A stretch of 37,470 bases of DNA from assembly GCA_946626755.1 (NCBI GenBank), contig CAMOUW010000007.1, forward strand, positions 1 through 37,470, read 5' to 3'. A program made the translations under genes and the position numbers. The stretch is from an uncultured Clostridia bacterium (GTDB taxonomy: Bacteria; Bacillota; Clostridia; Lachnospirales; Lachnospiraceae). How positions within the stretch are numbered: the first letter of the stretch is position 1; each line of letters opens with the position of its first letter. Of the stretch, positions 26,837 to 36,243 are shown in pieces. The notes beneath the pieces were generated by a model, which did no database searches, was not told the origin of the DNA, and worked only from the letters and a program-made list of their open reading frames with translations.

Positions 26837-27607
26837 ATGCTATATCATGAAAATGTAAGCGTAATACGAAATGAAAGCCTTACAAACGACATTTATGATA
26901 TGCGTTTCAGATCCCGGGACATATCCGCAGCAGCAAAGCCGGGACAGTTTATAAATGTATATTGCAATGATTCCTCCAGACTTCTTCCGCGACCCATAAG
27001 TATCTGCGAGGTAAATGGCGAAGAAATCAGGATAGTATACCGTGTAGCAGGTAAAGGCACGAAAGAGCTTTCAGGCATAAGACCCGGTGAAAAAATAAAT
27101 GTAACAGGTCCGGCAGGCAACGGATATGACGTAGACATGATCAATCAAACCTATTCTTCGGTAATGCTTTTTGGCGGCGGTGTGGGCATTCCGCCCATGG
27201 TAGAGCTTTCCAAAAGACTGAAGATAAAAACGGATGTTTTTCTGGGTTACAGAGATTGTCTGTTTTTAAATGAGGATTTCTGTGATGATGCAAATATACA
27301 TATAGCTACTGAAGACGGCAGTGCAGGTACACGGGGAAATGTACTTGATGCGCTTAAGGCTTCAGGTGTGGATGCAGATCTTATATGTGCCTGCGGTCCC
27401 CTGCCTATGCTCCGTGCCATAAAAAAATATGCGGAAGAAAGTGGGAAAAAAGCCTATTATTCCATGGAAGAGCGTATGGCATGCGGAGTAGGAGCATGTC
27501 TGGGGTGTGTCTGTAAAACAGTTGAAAAGGACGGGCATTCAAAAGTAAATAATACCAGAGTTTGTGCAGATGGTCCGGTATTTGATGCGTCTGCAATAAT
27601 CATTTAA
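26837..27607 (+). CDS. pyrK: Dihydroorotate dehydrogenase B, electron-transfer subunit
   Basis: PyrK passes electrons from the PyrD flavin to NAD+ through FAD and a [2Fe-2S] cluster. Seen in 256 residues: the FAD motif RPIS (52-55), the nucleotide-binding GGGVGIPP (113-120), ACGPLPML (185-192), and a C-terminal cysteine set C216, C221, C224 and C243 (ACGVGACLGC) that binds the cluster. The start at 26837 follows GAAAGGAGAG; an in-frame TTG upstream is rejected. It is followed 53 bases later by pyrD, its partner. Confidence 0.95.
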   Translation: MLYHENVSVIRNESLTNDIYDMRFRSRDISAAAKPGQFINVYCNDSSRLLPRPISICEVNGEEIRIVYRVAGKGTKELSGIRPGEKINVTGPAGNGYDVDMINQTYSSVMLFGGGVGIPPMVELSKRLKIKTDVFLGYRDCLFLNEDFCDDANIHIATEDGSAGTRGNVLDALKASGVDADLICACGPLPMLRAIKKYAEESGKKAYYSMEERMACGVGACLGCVCKTVEKDGHSKVNNTRVCADGPVFDASAIII

Positions 27608-27660
27608 TACCGGTACAGATAAGTAAAGAGTTAAGATCTATATGCACGGGGAGGTAAAAC

Positions 27661-28584
27661 ATGAACGAAGACAGTAAGATGCCTGATATGTCGGTAGAAA
27701 TAGCAGGCGTAAAATGGAAAAATCCCGTAACGGTTGCTTCAGGAACATTCGGGTCAGGCATAGAATATGCCGATTTTGTTGATTTAAACGGTCTGGGAGC
27801 TGTGACAACTAAAGGGGTGGCCACATATCCCTGGGAGGGAAATGATACCATACGCGTGGCAGAGACTACGGGAGGCATGTTAAATGCCATTGGTCTTCAA
27901 AATCCCGGAATGGAGACCTTTATAGAAAGGGATATACCTTTTTTGAACAAGTATGATACCGTAAAGATAGTAAATGTAGTGGGAAAGACTCTTGAAGAAT
28001 ATGTTGAGGCTGTAAAGATGCTTTCCGGACAGCCTGTGGATATGCTGGAGATAAATATTTCCTGCCCCAATGTTAAAGAGGGCGGTATAGCCTTTGGCCA
28101 GGATCCCAAGGCCGCGGCTGAAGTTACCCGTGCAGTGAAAGAAGTATCTGAGAAGCCTGTGATCATGAAGCTTTCGCCAAATGTCACAAGTATTCAAAAA
28201 ATGGCAGGGGCTGTAGAGGAAGCAGGAGCAGATGCCGTTTCATTGATAAACACACTTACGGGTATGAAGATAGATATACAAAAAAAGACCTTCCTGCTTG
28301 CAAATAAAACAGGAGGTCTGTCAGGTCCGGCCATTAAGCCGGTAGCTGTAAGGATGGTATATGAAGTGGCACAGGCTGTAAATATCCCCATCATAGGCAT
28401 GGGAGGTATATGCTGTGCAGAGGACGCCATTGAATTTATGCTTGCAGGAGCCACTGCGGTCTCTGTGGGCACAGCCAATTTCCATAATCCCAAAGTTACC
28501 ATTGAGATCGTGGAGGGCATAAAGAAATATCTTTTAGATAACAATATAGAAAATGTAAATGACCTTATAGGAGCAGTCCGGTAA
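27661..28584 (+). CDS. pyrD: Dihydroorotate dehydrogenase B, catalytic subunit (class 1B)
   Basis: Oxidises dihydroorotate to orotate with FMN. Seen in 307 residues: NPVTVASGTFG (21-31), TTKGV (49-53), NAIGLQNPG (75-83) and the active-site loop NISCPNV with Cys135, which marks class 1 enzymes (class 2 has serine); the pairing with pyrK makes it class 1B. C-terminal FMN-phosphate blocks GMGGI and VSVGTANF are present. GGGGAGG precedes the ATG. No pyrimidine attenuator or PyrR site is recognisable upstream. It converges on coaBC with a 35-base gap and no visible terminator. Confidence 0.96.
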   Translation: MNEDSKMPDMSVEIAGVKWKNPVTVASGTFGSGIEYADFVDLNGLGAVTTKGVATYPWEGNDTIRVAETTGGMLNAIGLQNPGMETFIERDIPFLNKYDTVKIVNVVGKTLEEYVEAVKMLSGQPVDMLEINISCPNVKEGGIAFGQDPKAAAEVTRAVKEVSEKPVIMKLSPNVTSIQKMAGAVEEAGADAVSLINTLTGMKIDIQKKTFLLANKTGGLSGPAIKPVAVRMVYEVAQAVNIPIIGMGGICCAEDAIEFMLAGATAVSVGTANFHNPKVTIEIVEGIKKYLLDNNIENVNDLIGAVR

Positions 28585-28619
28585 GATGTCAGCCTTTGGC
28601 CATACCGGAACAAACCGTG

Positions 28620-29813
28620 TTATCTTCGAAGCTCAAGGATGGCATCAAGTAAACGATGGGCGCATTCTTCCTTGGTCATAAGAGGCAGTGTAGTTTCATT
28701 GTCTTTAGTAATTAGAGTAAGAATATTGGTATCTGTTTTAAAGCCGGTATTTTCACCGTTTGCAGTATTTGCAGCGATGATATCGGCTTTTTTTGATATA
28801 AGCTTTTTTCGTGCATTCTCCAGGACATTTTCAGTTTCCATGGCAAAACCGCAAAGAGTCTGGTTTTTTTCTTTTATTTCTCCCAGCGCTTTAAGGATAT
28901 CTTTTGTACGTGCCAGTTCAAGACTGTAATCCGAGTCTGATTTTTTTATTTTCTGATCGCTGTAGTGGAGAGGTGTGTAATCAGCTACGGCAGCTGCCAT
29001 GATGATGATATCATTTTTTCCTGCTCTGTCAGTGACGGCGTTGTACATCTCTTGCGCAGATTCTACGGAAACAATATCGGCATCCGCAGGAGGAGTTATA
29101 GCTACCGGTCCGGAAACAAGAGTTACATGGGCTCCTCTTGTTGCAGCTGCACCGGCAATGGCGTATCCCATTTTTCCTGATGAGTGGTTGGTGATAAAAC
29201 GGACAGGGTCCAGTGCTTCTCTGGTAGGACCCGCACTGACCAAAACATTAAGCCCTGTCATATCTTTTGGTGAGGAAACAGCCTGTACAACAGCATCAAA
29301 AAGAACATCGGGCTCCGGCATACGTCCTTTTCCCACATCGCCGCATGCAAGCCGTCCGGATGCCGGCTCAAGGATATCCCATCCGTAAGCCTTCAGTGTT
29401 TTAAGATTGTCGCTTGTAACGGGATTTTCGTACATGCGTGTATTCATGGCCGGCGCAGCGATCTTGAGACAGTCACAGGCAAGAACAGTAGTGGTAAGCA
29501 TATCATCGGCAATACCGTGGGCAAATTTTGCAAGTACATTTGCCGTGGCGGGAGCTATAATAACAAGATCTGTTTTGTCGGCTACTGAAACATGTTCTGT
29601 GGAAAATTCATGGTTTCTGTCGAACGTATCCGTGAGAGTCCTGTGGCCGGTCAAAGCTTCAAATGTAGCGGGACCAACAAAGTTGGTGGCATTTTCGGTC
29701 ATAATGACCTGAACGTCACATCCGGCCTTTACAAGCATAGAGCAAAGATATGCGGACTTGTAGGCAGCGATACCACCGGAAATACCAAGTAATACAGATT
29801 TTCCTTTAAGCAT
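28620..29813 (-). CDS. coaBC: Bifunctional phosphopantothenoylcysteine decarboxylase / phosphopantothenate-cysteine ligase
   Basis: Performs two steps of coenzyme A synthesis. Seen in 397 residues: the N-terminal flavoprotein (CoaC) domain with GISGGIAAYKS (10-20), active-site His74 (EHVSVAD), PAMN (121-124) and Cys157 in the RLACGDVG loop; then the ligase (CoaB) domain from about 186 with SAGPTREALDPVR, ITNHSSGKMG (207-216) and AAAVADY followed by the KIKK lysines. AAGGAG on the minus strand precedes the ATG. It is divergent from the heat-shock operon. Confidence 0.96.
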   Translation of the reverse strand: MLKGKSVLLGISGGIAAYKSAYLCSMLVKAGCDVQVIMTENATNFVGPATFEALTGHRTLTDTFDRNHEFSTEHVSVADKTDLVIIAPATANVLAKFAHGIADDMLTTTVLACDCLKIAAPAMNTRMYENPVTSDNLKTLKAYGWDILEPASGRLACGDVGKGRMPEPDVLFDAVVQAVSSPKDMTGLNVLVSAGPTREALDPVRFITNHSSGKMGYAIAGAAATRGAHVTLVSGPVAITPPADADIVSVESAQEMYNAVTDRAGKNDIIIMAAAVADYTPLHYSDQKIKKSDSDYSLELARTKDILKALGEIKEKNQTLCGFAMETENVLENARKKLISKKADIIAANTANGENTGFKTDTNILTLITKDNETTLPLMTKEECAHRLLDAILELRR

Positions 29814-29895
29814 ATTGATTCTCCTTTTTCAAATACTTATTAATATTTAACGATAAGCCGTCAAACATCAGACCCGGTCTAAAAATCTGACTATT

Positions 29896-29924
29896 ATTGT
29901 AGTATTGTATCACATTTATATAAA
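29896..29924 (-). promoter_or_regulatory. Possible promoter of coaBC
   Basis: On the minus strand TTTATA (complement of 29919-29924), a 17-base spacer and TACAAT (complement of 29896-29901). A short palindrome AGACC-C-GGTCT (29870-29880) lies in the leader. Confidence 0.4.
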
Positions 29925-29930
29925 ATCTTG

Positions 29931-29959
29931 TTGACAATTATCATAATAAGTGTTACCTT
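29931..29959 (+). promoter_or_regulatory. Promoter of the hrcA-grpE-dnaK-dnaJ operon
   Basis: A perfect TTGACA (29931-29936), a 17-base spacer and an extended -10 TGT-TACCTT (29951-29959). The CIRCE operator begins about 14 bases downstream. Confidence 0.8.
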
Positions 29960-29972
29960 ATGTCTATAGATA

Positions 29973-29999
29973 TTAGCACTCTATTTTATTGAGTGCTAA
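29973..29999. promoter_or_regulatory. CIRCE operator (HrcA binding site)
   Basis: TTAGCACTC, nine bases, GAGTGCTAA: a perfect match to the consensus inverted repeat bound by HrcA. It lies between the promoter and the hrcA ribosome site, so HrcA represses its own operon. Confidence 0.98.
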
Positions 30000-30022
30000 C
30001 AAAAAGGAGAAAGGAGTTTTTT

Positions 30023-31081
30023 ATGGAACTGGATGTACGAAAATTCAAAATACTTGAAGCCGTCATCCGGAACTATCTGCAGACGGGTGAGCCTGTAGGC
30101 TCGCGTACGATTTCCAAGGATTCGGACCTTTCTCTCAGCTCTGCCACCATAAGAAATGAGATGGCTGACCTGGAGGATATGGGTTACATCATTCAGCCTC
30201 ATACTTCGGCAGGCCGTATTCCCACAGACAAAGGATACAGGCTCTATGTTGAAAGTATTTTGGCTCATAAAGAAAAGGCTTTATCCACCCGTGAGGAAAA
30301 TATAAAAAAGCGGGAGAAGGAACTGGATGCCATGGAAAAGGAGTACAGCTCCAAGATGGATCAGATGAAAGATATCATGGAAGCGGTAGCCAGGTCGCTG
30401 GCAGATGATACCAATTACGCCACCATGATCTCATCGTGTATGGGAAAGTGCAACAGGATAAAATTTGTCCAGCTTTCGCGTCTTGAAGAGCAGAAGCTCC
30501 TGGTGGTCATAGTCCTTGAGGGCAATATCATCAGAAATAAAGTCTTTAACATTACAAAAAACATTACCGAAGACAGCATTGCACGATTAAATATGTTGAT
30601 AAATACTACGGTCACGGGACTTTCGGTGGACGAGCTGGAGAGGCAGCTGGGAGTCCTTGAAGCACAGAGCGGTAGCCAGCCTATGTTAAGAGAGGTTCTG
30701 GAGATCATATTTGAAACTATAAGAAATGCTGATGACGTTCAGATAGTAACGGGAGGCACGACCAACATTTTCAAATATCCCGAGCTTTGTGCAGGTGAGA
30801 TAGCCAGAGACCTTATTACCACCCTGGAAGACAAACAGGGTCTTACAAGTCTTATCAGTCCCGGAGTGCCGGAGGAGGGGGCTATCCGGTTCTATATCGG
30901 AGAAGAGACTCCGGTGAAGGCCATGAAAGACTGCAGTGTTGTGACGGCTACCTACGAATTGAGCGACGGAATGAGAGGTACAATCGGTATCATAGGTCCT
31001 AAAAGGATGGATTACGAGATGGTCGTAGAGACGTTGAACAATATACGCATGCGTCTGGATGATCTGTTTAGGAAAACTTAG
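30023..31081 (+). CDS. hrcA: Heat-inducible transcription repressor HrcA
   Basis: Dimeric repressor of class I heat-shock genes that binds CIRCE and is kept active by GroE in characterised systems. Seen in 352 residues: an N-terminal winged helix with SATIRNEMADLE (40-51), the family signature HTSAGRIPTDKGYRLYV (60-76), then the GAF-like dimerisation region. A charged helix (about 85-120) follows the DNA-binding domain. The ATG at 30023 lies six bases after AAGGAG; a GTG inside CIRCE at 29993 is in frame but is rejected. It leads the operon with its own operator immediately upstream. Confidence 0.97.
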   Translation: MELDVRKFKILEAVIRNYLQTGEPVGSRTISKDSDLSLSSATIRNEMADLEDMGYIIQPHTSAGRIPTDKGYRLYVESILAHKEKALSTREENIKKREKELDAMEKEYSSKMDQMKDIMEAVARSLADDTNYATMISSCMGKCNRIKFVQLSRLEEQKLLVVIVLEGNIIRNKVFNITKNITEDSIARLNMLINTTVTGLSVDELERQLGVLEAQSGSQPMLREVLEIIFETIRNADDVQIVTGGTTNIFKYPELCAGEIARDLITTLEDKQGLTSLISPGVPEEGAIRFYIGEETPVKAMKDCSVVTATYELSDGMRGTIGIIGPKRMDYEMVVETLNNIRMRLDDLFRKT

Positions 31082-31153
31082 CATATTTACCGGTTTGTAC
31101 GGGATATGTTATGGCACATACTTTTATTTCAGGAAAGGCAGGATTAAGACTAT

Positions 31154-31864
31154 ATGTTAAAGGGTAAGAATAAACACACGGATGCAGAGGGGAAAAAGAC
31201 AGGTGCTGTTCCGGAAGAAGAAAAAAAGGCAGGCGATGAGATAAGAGACGAGGTTCAGGCAGAAGAAACTGCACAGGAGGCCAATGCCAAGGCAGCAGCT
31301 GAAGCGGCAGCTGCACTTGAAGAGGAAGAAGCACGTGACGCACAGGAAGCGGCTGACGGGGGAGCAGCGTCTGCAGAAGGTGCCGGAGGAGAAAAAAGTC
31401 AGATAGATGAGCTGGAGGAGGAGATCAGCAAGAGAGACGAAACCATCGCTCTCATGCATGACAAGCTTCAGCGCCAGATGGCTGAGTTTGACAACTTCAG
31501 AAAACGTACTGAAAAAGAAAAAGCTGACATGTTTGGCATGGGTGCATCAGATATTTTAAAAAAGATACTGCCTGTGGTAGACAATTTTGAAAGAGGATTT
31601 AATACCATACCTGATGGAGAGGAAAAGACACAGTTTGCCGTAGGTATGGATATGGTATACAAGCAGCTTCTCAAGATGCTTGAAGACAACAAGGTGACAC
31701 CCATAGAGGCTGTGGGAAAAGAGTTTGATCCCCAGTTCCACAACGCCGTACAGCATGTGGAAAAGGACGATGTTGGAGAAAACATTGTTGTCGAAGAGTT
31801 TGAGAAGGGTTACATGTACGGAGATACCGTGCTCAGACACAGCATGGTTATCGTAGCGAACTAA
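31154..31864 (+). CDS. grpE: Nucleotide exchange factor GrpE with long Ala/Glu-rich N terminus
   Basis: GrpE releases ADP from DnaK. Seen in 236 residues: an extended, low-complexity N terminus (1-82) rich in Ala, Glu and Lys; a long coiled-coil helix (about 83-130, with [16 protein letters not shown]); and the C-terminal beta domain with [13 protein letters not shown] and a final [11 protein letters not shown]. The core is normal; the extension makes it about 40 residues longer than usual. The ATG at 31154 is preceded by GGCAGGA at a loose distance. It lies 72 bases after hrcA in the same operon. Confidence 0.95.
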   Translation: MLKGKNKHTDAEGKKTGAVPEEEKKAGDEIRDEVQAEETAQEANAKAAAEAAAALEEEEARDAQEAADGGAASAEGAGGEKSQIDELEEEISKRDETIALMHDKLQRQMAEFDNFRKRTEKEKADMFGMGASDILKKILPVVDNFERGFNTIPDGEEKTQFAVGMDMVYKQLLKMLEDNKVTPIEAVGKEFDPQFHNAVQHVEKDDVGENIVVEEFEKGYMYGDTVLRHSMVIVAN

Positions 31865-31905
31865 TCACACAGATAATATATTACATAGATCAGGAGGATA
31901 CAAAG

Positions 31906-33843
31906 ATGGGTAAGATCATAGGAATAGATTTGGGAACAACAAACTCATGCGTAGCTGTTATGGAGGGTGGTAAGCCGGTAGTTATTACCAATGCAGAAGG
32001 TCAGAGGACTACCCCTTCCGTAGTGGCATTTACAAAAAACGGAGAGCGTCTTATAGGTGAGCCTGCAAAGCGTCAGGCAGTGACCAATGCCGACAGGACT
32101 ATCTCGTCCATAAAGCGTCATATGGGTACGGATTACAAAGTAACTATAGACGGAAAGGCATATTCTCCCCAGGAGATCTCTGCTATGGTTCTTCAGAAGC
32201 TTAAGACAGATGCTGAGAACTATCTTGGAGAAAAGGTTACAGAGGCTGTTATCACAGTGCCTGCATACTTCAACGATGCACAGCGTCAGGCAACAAAGGA
32301 TGCAGGTAAGATCGCAGGTCTTGACGTAAAGCGTATCATAAATGAGCCTACAGCGGCAGCCCTTGCATACGGTCTTGACAACGAAGGCGAGCAGAAGATC
32401 ATGGTTTATGACCTTGGTGGTGGTACTTTCGACGTGTCTATCATCGATATCGGTGACGGTGTTATCGAAGTTCTTGCTACATCAGGTGACAACCATCTTG
32501 GTGGTGATGACTTCGATAAAAAGCTCATGGACTATATGATCGCAGATTTTAAGGCAAAAGAGGGCATAGATCTTGCACAGGATTCCATGGCGCTTCAGAG
32601 AATAAATGTGGCTGCAGAGCAGGCTAAGAAAGAGCTTTCAAGTGCCGCACAGACCACTATAAATCTTCCCTACATTACAGCAGGAGCGGACGGCCCCAAG
32701 CATTTCGATATGGAGCTTACAAGAGCTAAGTTTGATGAGCTTACTTCCGAGCTTGTTGAAAGAACAGCTGAGCCTGTAAAGACTGCACTTAAGGATGCAA
32801 GCCTTGAGGCAAACGACATTGGAAAGGTTCTTCTTGTAGGAGGTTCTACACGTATCCCTGCTGTTCAGGAAAAGGTTAAGCAGCTCACCAACCAGGAGCC
32901 CAGCAAGACTCTCAATCCTGATGAGTGTGTGGCTATCGGTGCTTCCGTACAGGGTGGTAAGCTTGCAGGTGATGCAGGTGCAGGAGACGTTCTTCTTCTT
33001 GACGTAACGCCTCTTACACTTTCAATCGAGACCCTTGGCGGTATTGCTACACATATGATCGATAGAAATACTACCATACCTACAAAGAAGAGCCAGATCT
33101 TCTCTACTGCAGCAGACAACCAGGCTGCCGTTGATATAAATGTAGTACAGGGTGAGCGTGAGTTTGCAAAGGACAACAAGTCCCTCGGACAGTTCAGACT
33201 TGACGGTATTCCTCCTGCAAAGAGAGGGGTTCCCCAGATCGAGGTTACATTTGACATCGATGCCAACGGTATCGTAAATGTTTCCGCAAAGGATCTCGGT
33301 ACAGGCAAGGAGCAGCATATCACTATCACCGGTGGTTCAAATATGTCCGAAGAGGATATAAATAAAGCTGTAAATGAAGCTGCAGAGTTTGAAGCTGCTG
33401 ACAAGAAGCGTAAGGAAGGTATCGAGGCTAAAAATGATGCCGATACAATGATCTTCCAGACACAGAAGGCTCTTGATGAAGTGGGAGACAAGCTTGATCC
33501 TGCCATGAAGACCGAAGTGGAAAATGATATGAACGCACTTAAATCACTGGTTGAAGGCGCGCAGGAAGGTGAGCTTTCCGATGCACAGATAAATGACATA
33601 AAGGCTGCCAAGGATAAGCTTATGAACAGCTCTCAGAAAGTATTTGAGGCTATGTATTCACAGGGTGCAGCAGGTGCTCCCGGCGGAGATCCCGGAATGG
33701 GTGGCGGTGCAGGTCCCGATATGGGAGCAGGTGCTGCCGGCGGACCTGAAGGAGCAGACGGCGGTGCAGCAGGCGGTACTGACGGCAATGGCAGCAGCCC
33801 TTACGGAGATGATGTAGTAGACGGAGACTACAAAGAAGTATAA
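31906..33843 (+). CDS. dnaK: Chaperone protein DnaK (Hsp70)
   Basis: ATP-dependent chaperone for unfolded proteins, working with DnaJ and GrpE in the cytoplasm. Seen in 645 residues: the ATPase signatures [14 protein letters not shown] (5-18), [15 protein letters not shown] and [14 protein letters not shown]; the interdomain linker [12 protein letters not shown]; the substrate-binding domain; a helical lid; and a Gly/Ala-rich tail ending [10 protein letters not shown], the usual DnaK terminus. A perfect AGGAGG precedes the ATG. A long open frame on the opposite strand within this gene is only a codon-bias shadow. Confidence 0.98.
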   Translation: MGKIIGIDLGTTNSCVAVMEGGKPVVITNAEGQRTTPSVVAFTKNGERLIGEPAKRQAVTNADRTISSIKRHMGTDYKVTIDGKAYSPQEISAMVLQKLKTDAENYLGEKVTEAVITVPAYFNDAQRQATKDAGKIAGLDVKRIINEPTAAALAYGLDNEGEQKIMVYDLGGGTFDVSIIDIGDGVIEVLATSGDNHLGGDDFDKKLMDYMIADFKAKEGIDLAQDSMALQRINVAAEQAKKELSSAAQTTINLPYITAGADGPKHFDMELTRAKFDELTSELVERTAEPVKTALKDASLEANDIGKVLLVGGSTRIPAVQEKVKQLTNQEPSKTLNPDECVAIGASVQGGKLAGDAGAGDVLLLDVTPLTLSIETLGGIATHMIDRNTTIPTKKSQIFSTAADNQAAVDINVVQGEREFAKDNKSLGQFRLDGIPPAKRGVPQIEVTFDIDANGIVNVSAKDLGTGKEQHITITGGSNMSEEDINKAVNEAAEFEAADKKRKEGIEAKNDADTMIFQTQKALDEVGDKLDPAMKTEVENDMNALKSLVEGAQEGELSDAQINDIKAAKDKLMNSSQKVFEAMYSQGAAGAPGGDPGMGGGAGPDMGAGAAGGPEGADGGAAGGTDGNGSSPYGDDVVDGDYKEV

Positions 33844-33864
33844 ATTATAAAGGACTGACGAAAA

Positions 33865-35034
33865 ATGGCTGACAAGAAAGATTATTACGAGGTTCTGGGG
33901 GTAGACAAAAAGGCGGATGAAGCCAAGATAAAAAATGCCTACAGAAAGCTCGCAAAAAAATATCATCCCGATTCCAATCCGGGAGATGCGGATGCCGAAG
34001 CTAAGTTCAAAGAGGCTTCAGAGGCTTATGCCGTACTTAGCGATCCGGAAAAAAGAAAACAATACGACAGGTTCGGTCATTCAGCATTTGATGGTTCCGG
34101 AGGCGGTGGCGGAGGCTTTGACTTCAGCAACATGGGAGATATTTTCAGCGAGTTCTTCGGAGGTTTTGCCGGTGGAGGATCAGGAAACAGCTGGTTTGAC
34201 GATCTTTTCGGCGGGCGCGCTTCCAGAAGCCGCGGGCCCGAACCCTCAAGAGGTGCCGATGTACGTGTGAGCACAAGGATCACCATGCATGAAGCATTTA
34301 CCGGAACTATAAAAAAGATAAATGTAAATTTCAAAGGTGAGTGTTCAAGCTGCCACGGAAGCGGTGCCAAAGCAGGTACCAGTCCGGAAAAATGTCACAA
34401 GTGCGGAGGAACAGGACAGGTTGTATTTACACAGCAGTCTTTCCTTGGCATGATGAGAAGTGTGGGAGAGTGTCCCGATTGTCATGGTACCGGTGAGATC
34501 ATAAAGGAAAAATGTCCTGATTGTCGCGGATCCGGATATAAAGCTGCAGCAAAAACCATAGAGGTAAATATTCCTGCAGGTATAGACAACGGACAGTTTG
34601 TACGTATACAGGGGAAAGGAGATCCCGGATATAAAGGTGGAACAAGAGGTGATCTCCTTGTAGGTGTAAGTGTTACAAATGACACTGAATTTGCAAGAGA
34701 CGGATATGATCTCTTCAGCGAAGTATATATAAATTATCCCACGGCTGTTCTTGGTGGTGAGGTAAATGTAAAGACCATTGACGGAGAGGTTATATATGAG
34801 GTTAAGCCCGGTACCGTATCCGGCACCAGAGTACGCTTAAGAGGCAAGGGTATGCCTACCGTGCGAAACCGCAACACAAGGGGAGATCTATACATTACTC
34901 TTATTATAGAGGTTCCGTCAAAGCTTACGGAAGAACAGACTGAGGCGCTTGAGGCGTTTAGGAAAACTCTCACAGGCAAAGAAAAGATAAAGGGAAAAGG
35001 AAAGAAAAAGGGGATTTTTGGTAAAAACCAATAA
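33865..35034 (+). CDS. dnaJ: Chaperone protein DnaJ (Hsp40)
   Basis: Co-chaperone that delivers substrates and stimulates DnaK ATP hydrolysis. Seen in 389 residues: a J domain (about 5-70) with HPD at 34-36, a Gly/Phe-rich region (77-118), four CxxCxGxG zinc motifs (C160/C163, C177/C180, C203/C206, C217/C220) and the C-terminal substrate domains, ending in a lysine-rich tail. This is the full type I architecture. It starts 21 bases after dnaK and closes the operon before a strong terminator. Confidence 0.97.
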   Translation: MADKKDYYEVLGVDKKADEAKIKNAYRKLAKKYHPDSNPGDADAEAKFKEASEAYAVLSDPEKRKQYDRFGHSAFDGSGGGGGGFDFSNMGDIFSEFFGGFAGGGSGNSWFDDLFGGRASRSRGPEPSRGADVRVSTRITMHEAFTGTIKKINVNFKGECSSCHGSGAKAGTSPEKCHKCGGTGQVVFTQQSFLGMMRSVGECPDCHGTGEIIKEKCPDCRGSGYKAAAKTIEVNIPAGIDNGQFVRIQGKGDPGYKGGTRGDLLVGVSVTNDTEFARDGYDLFSEVYINYPTAVLGGEVNVKTIDGEVIYEVKPGTVSGTRVRLRGKGMPTVRNRNTRGDLYITLIIEVPSKLTEEQTEALEAFRKTLTGKEKIKGKGKKKGIFGKNQ

Positions 35035-35046
35035 ATGATAGATAAA

Positions 35047-35096
35047 AAAAAGACTGTTATATCAGCTGCATATGTCAGCCGTGTAACAGTCTTTTT
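35047..35096. terminator. Bidirectional terminator between dnaJ and the convergent small gene
   Basis: AAAAAGACTGTTA-type arms (35047-35059 and 35084-35096) pair perfectly around a 24-base loop. The plus strand ends in five T and the minus strand in eight, so it can serve both genes. Confidence 0.88.
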
Positions 35097-35110
35097 GTTT
35101 GTTTCAGTTT

Positions 35111-35389
35111 TTAGCCGGCGCAAAGCTGTGCTTTGGAAAAGGATGATCCGAAAAATTCCTTCATAGTAAAACTTATTGCGCTTTTAATGATTTTGTGAGT
35201 TATGCAACAGGGATAGGAGGCAGTACTTTTTATTTTGTCAGTAACTCTTTGCAAAAAGCTGATATGAGAACCTCCGATCTCCCGTTCTGCCAAAAGGATG
35301 TCAGTAACCGTTTCGGGGTCGTTATCTCGGCACATCTCACCGATAGTTAGCATTTCAAGTCGTCCGATCTTTCCTGATAAAGTATTCAT
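35111..35389 (-). CDS. Hypothetical 92-residue protein
   Basis: I do not recognise this protein. It is helical by composition, with a charged N-terminal half (RLEMLTIGEMCRDNDPET, LLAEREIGGSHISFLQRV) and a cysteine pair in SYPCCITHK near residue 60, followed by basic and hydrophobic residues. No signal peptide or clear membrane segment. The start at 35389 follows a perfect AAAGGAGG on the minus strand by a few bases; the frame extends upstream to 35419 but without a site. It has its own leader and ends at the bidirectional terminator, and is divergent from the DUF1836 gene, so the pair may be co-regulated. The strong ribosome site supports it being real. Confidence 0.65.
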   Translation of the reverse strand: MNTLSGKIGRLEMLTIGEMCRDNDPETVTDILLAEREIGGSHISFLQRVTDKIKSTASYPCCITHKIIKSAISFTMKEFFGSSFSKAQLCAG

Positions 35390-35409
35390 AGCATCCTCCT
35401 TTGCGAATT

Positions 35410-35418
35410 CATATAACA
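35410..35418 (-). promoter_or_regulatory. Possible extended -10 for the 92-residue protein gene
   Basis: On the minus strand TGT-TATATG (complement of 35410-35418) lies about 20 bases before the start. The -35 is poor and is overlapped by the palindrome at 35424-35440. Confidence 0.35.
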
Positions 35419-35423
35419 CTACT

Positions 35424-35502
35424 CGGGGTTTTCAAAAACCGATTGTCTACATCTAAAATATAAATCTTTATTTAATTATCGTCAAGGGTTTTTCGAAAAC
35501 TT
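35424..35502. repeat. Two related palindromic motifs in the divergent promoter region
   Basis: GGGGTTTTCAAAAACC (35425-35440) and GGGTTTTTCGAAAAC (35486-35500) are similar near-palindromes of the form GTTTT-(T)C-(G)AAAAC, about 60 bases apart. They look like paired operators. Confidence 0.4.
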
Positions 35503-35559
35503 AAGTAAAGGTTTATATAAATTTTATAAAAAAATCAACAGCTAAATTATTCCTTTTTA

Positions 35560-35588
35560 CTGACATAATTACATATTTATGTTACATT
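35560..35588 (+). promoter_or_regulatory. Promoter of the DUF1836 operon
   Basis: CTGACA (35560-35565), a 17-base spacer and an extended -10 TGT-TACATT (35580-35588). Confidence 0.65.
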
Positions 35589-35622
35589 TAAATTTAATAC
35601 GAATGAAGGGAGATCAGGTCCT

Positions 35623-36237
35623 ATGAGCGATGAAAATAAAAATGTCATTCCCATAAATACGGGCAAAGAGTTGTCTGTGGTTTCAGGTCCGGATAAGAAG
35701 CCGGGTATCAGTCTGGATATAAAAAAAGAGGAGCTGGACATTATACGGGAGTTCAAGTTTCCGGCGTACAATGAGATACCGGATGTAGGTCTTTATCTGG
35801 AACAGACAGGCAAGTATATAAACGAGTTTTTACGACCTCTGATTAAAACGGATCTTACAGGATCTATGATAAGCAATTATGTTAAAAAGAAGATCATAGA
35901 CAGTCCTGAAAAAAAGCAGTACTACAGAAATCACATTGTAGATCTGATTTTTATTGCTATTTCAAAGCCTGTTCTTTCTCTTGAGAGTGTGGGGACTCTT
36001 CTTGAGGCTATCAAAGAGGTGGATGACCACAGAAGCATGTATGAGGCTTTTTGTAACATTTTCGAGGAAACTCTTAAGAAAACCTTTGGAATAAGGGATA
36101 AAAACCAGATAAAGGATGACAGTGCCGAAAAAACAGTTATGAGATATATATCATCTGCCGTGTCTTATAAGATATTCCTGGACAGGTGCTTTGAAAATAA
36201 ATGCACTGTAGTTTCCGAAACATCTAAGGAGGGTTGA
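35623..36237 (+). CDS. DUF1836 protein, probable transcription regulator (YkrK-like)
   Basis: A 204-residue protein with a DUF1836 domain (about 42-150): FKFPAYNEIPDVGLYLEQ, ITNYV-like SMISNYVKKKII, and RNHIVDLIFIAISKPVLSLE. The domain resembles MerR-type helix-turn-helix proteins, and the Bacillus subtilis member YkrK is a regulator of htpX. The N terminus (1-40) is polar and probably flexible. No zinc or metal motif. GGGAGA precedes the ATG at a slightly long distance. It is followed six bases later by an Lrp-family regulator, so the operon codes two probable regulators and an aminotransferase. It may bind the palindromes upstream of itself, which is inference. Confidence 0.85.
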   Translation: MSDENKNVIPINTGKELSVVSGPDKKPGISLDIKKEELDIIREFKFPAYNEIPDVGLYLEQTGKYINEFLRPLIKTDLTGSMISNYVKKKIIDSPEKKQYYRNHIVDLIFIAISKPVLSLESVGTLLEAIKEVDDHRSMYEAFCNIFEETLKKTFGIRDKNQIKDDSAEKTVMRYISSAVSYKIFLDRCFENKCTVVSETSKEG

Positions 36238-36243
36238 TGATCT

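Noticed and set aside
27608..27660. Pyrimidine attenuator between pyrK and pyrD
   Set aside because: No terminator/antiterminator pair or PyrR-type loop is seen in the 53-base gap.
29993..30022. GTG start for hrcA inside CIRCE
   Set aside because: The ATG at 30023 follows AAGGAG at the right distance; the GTG is part of the operator.
32865..33611. A 248-codon open frame antisense to dnaK
   Set aside because: It has serine/proline-rich low-complexity content typical of the antisense of a codon-biased gene, no ribosome site, and lies wholly inside dnaK.
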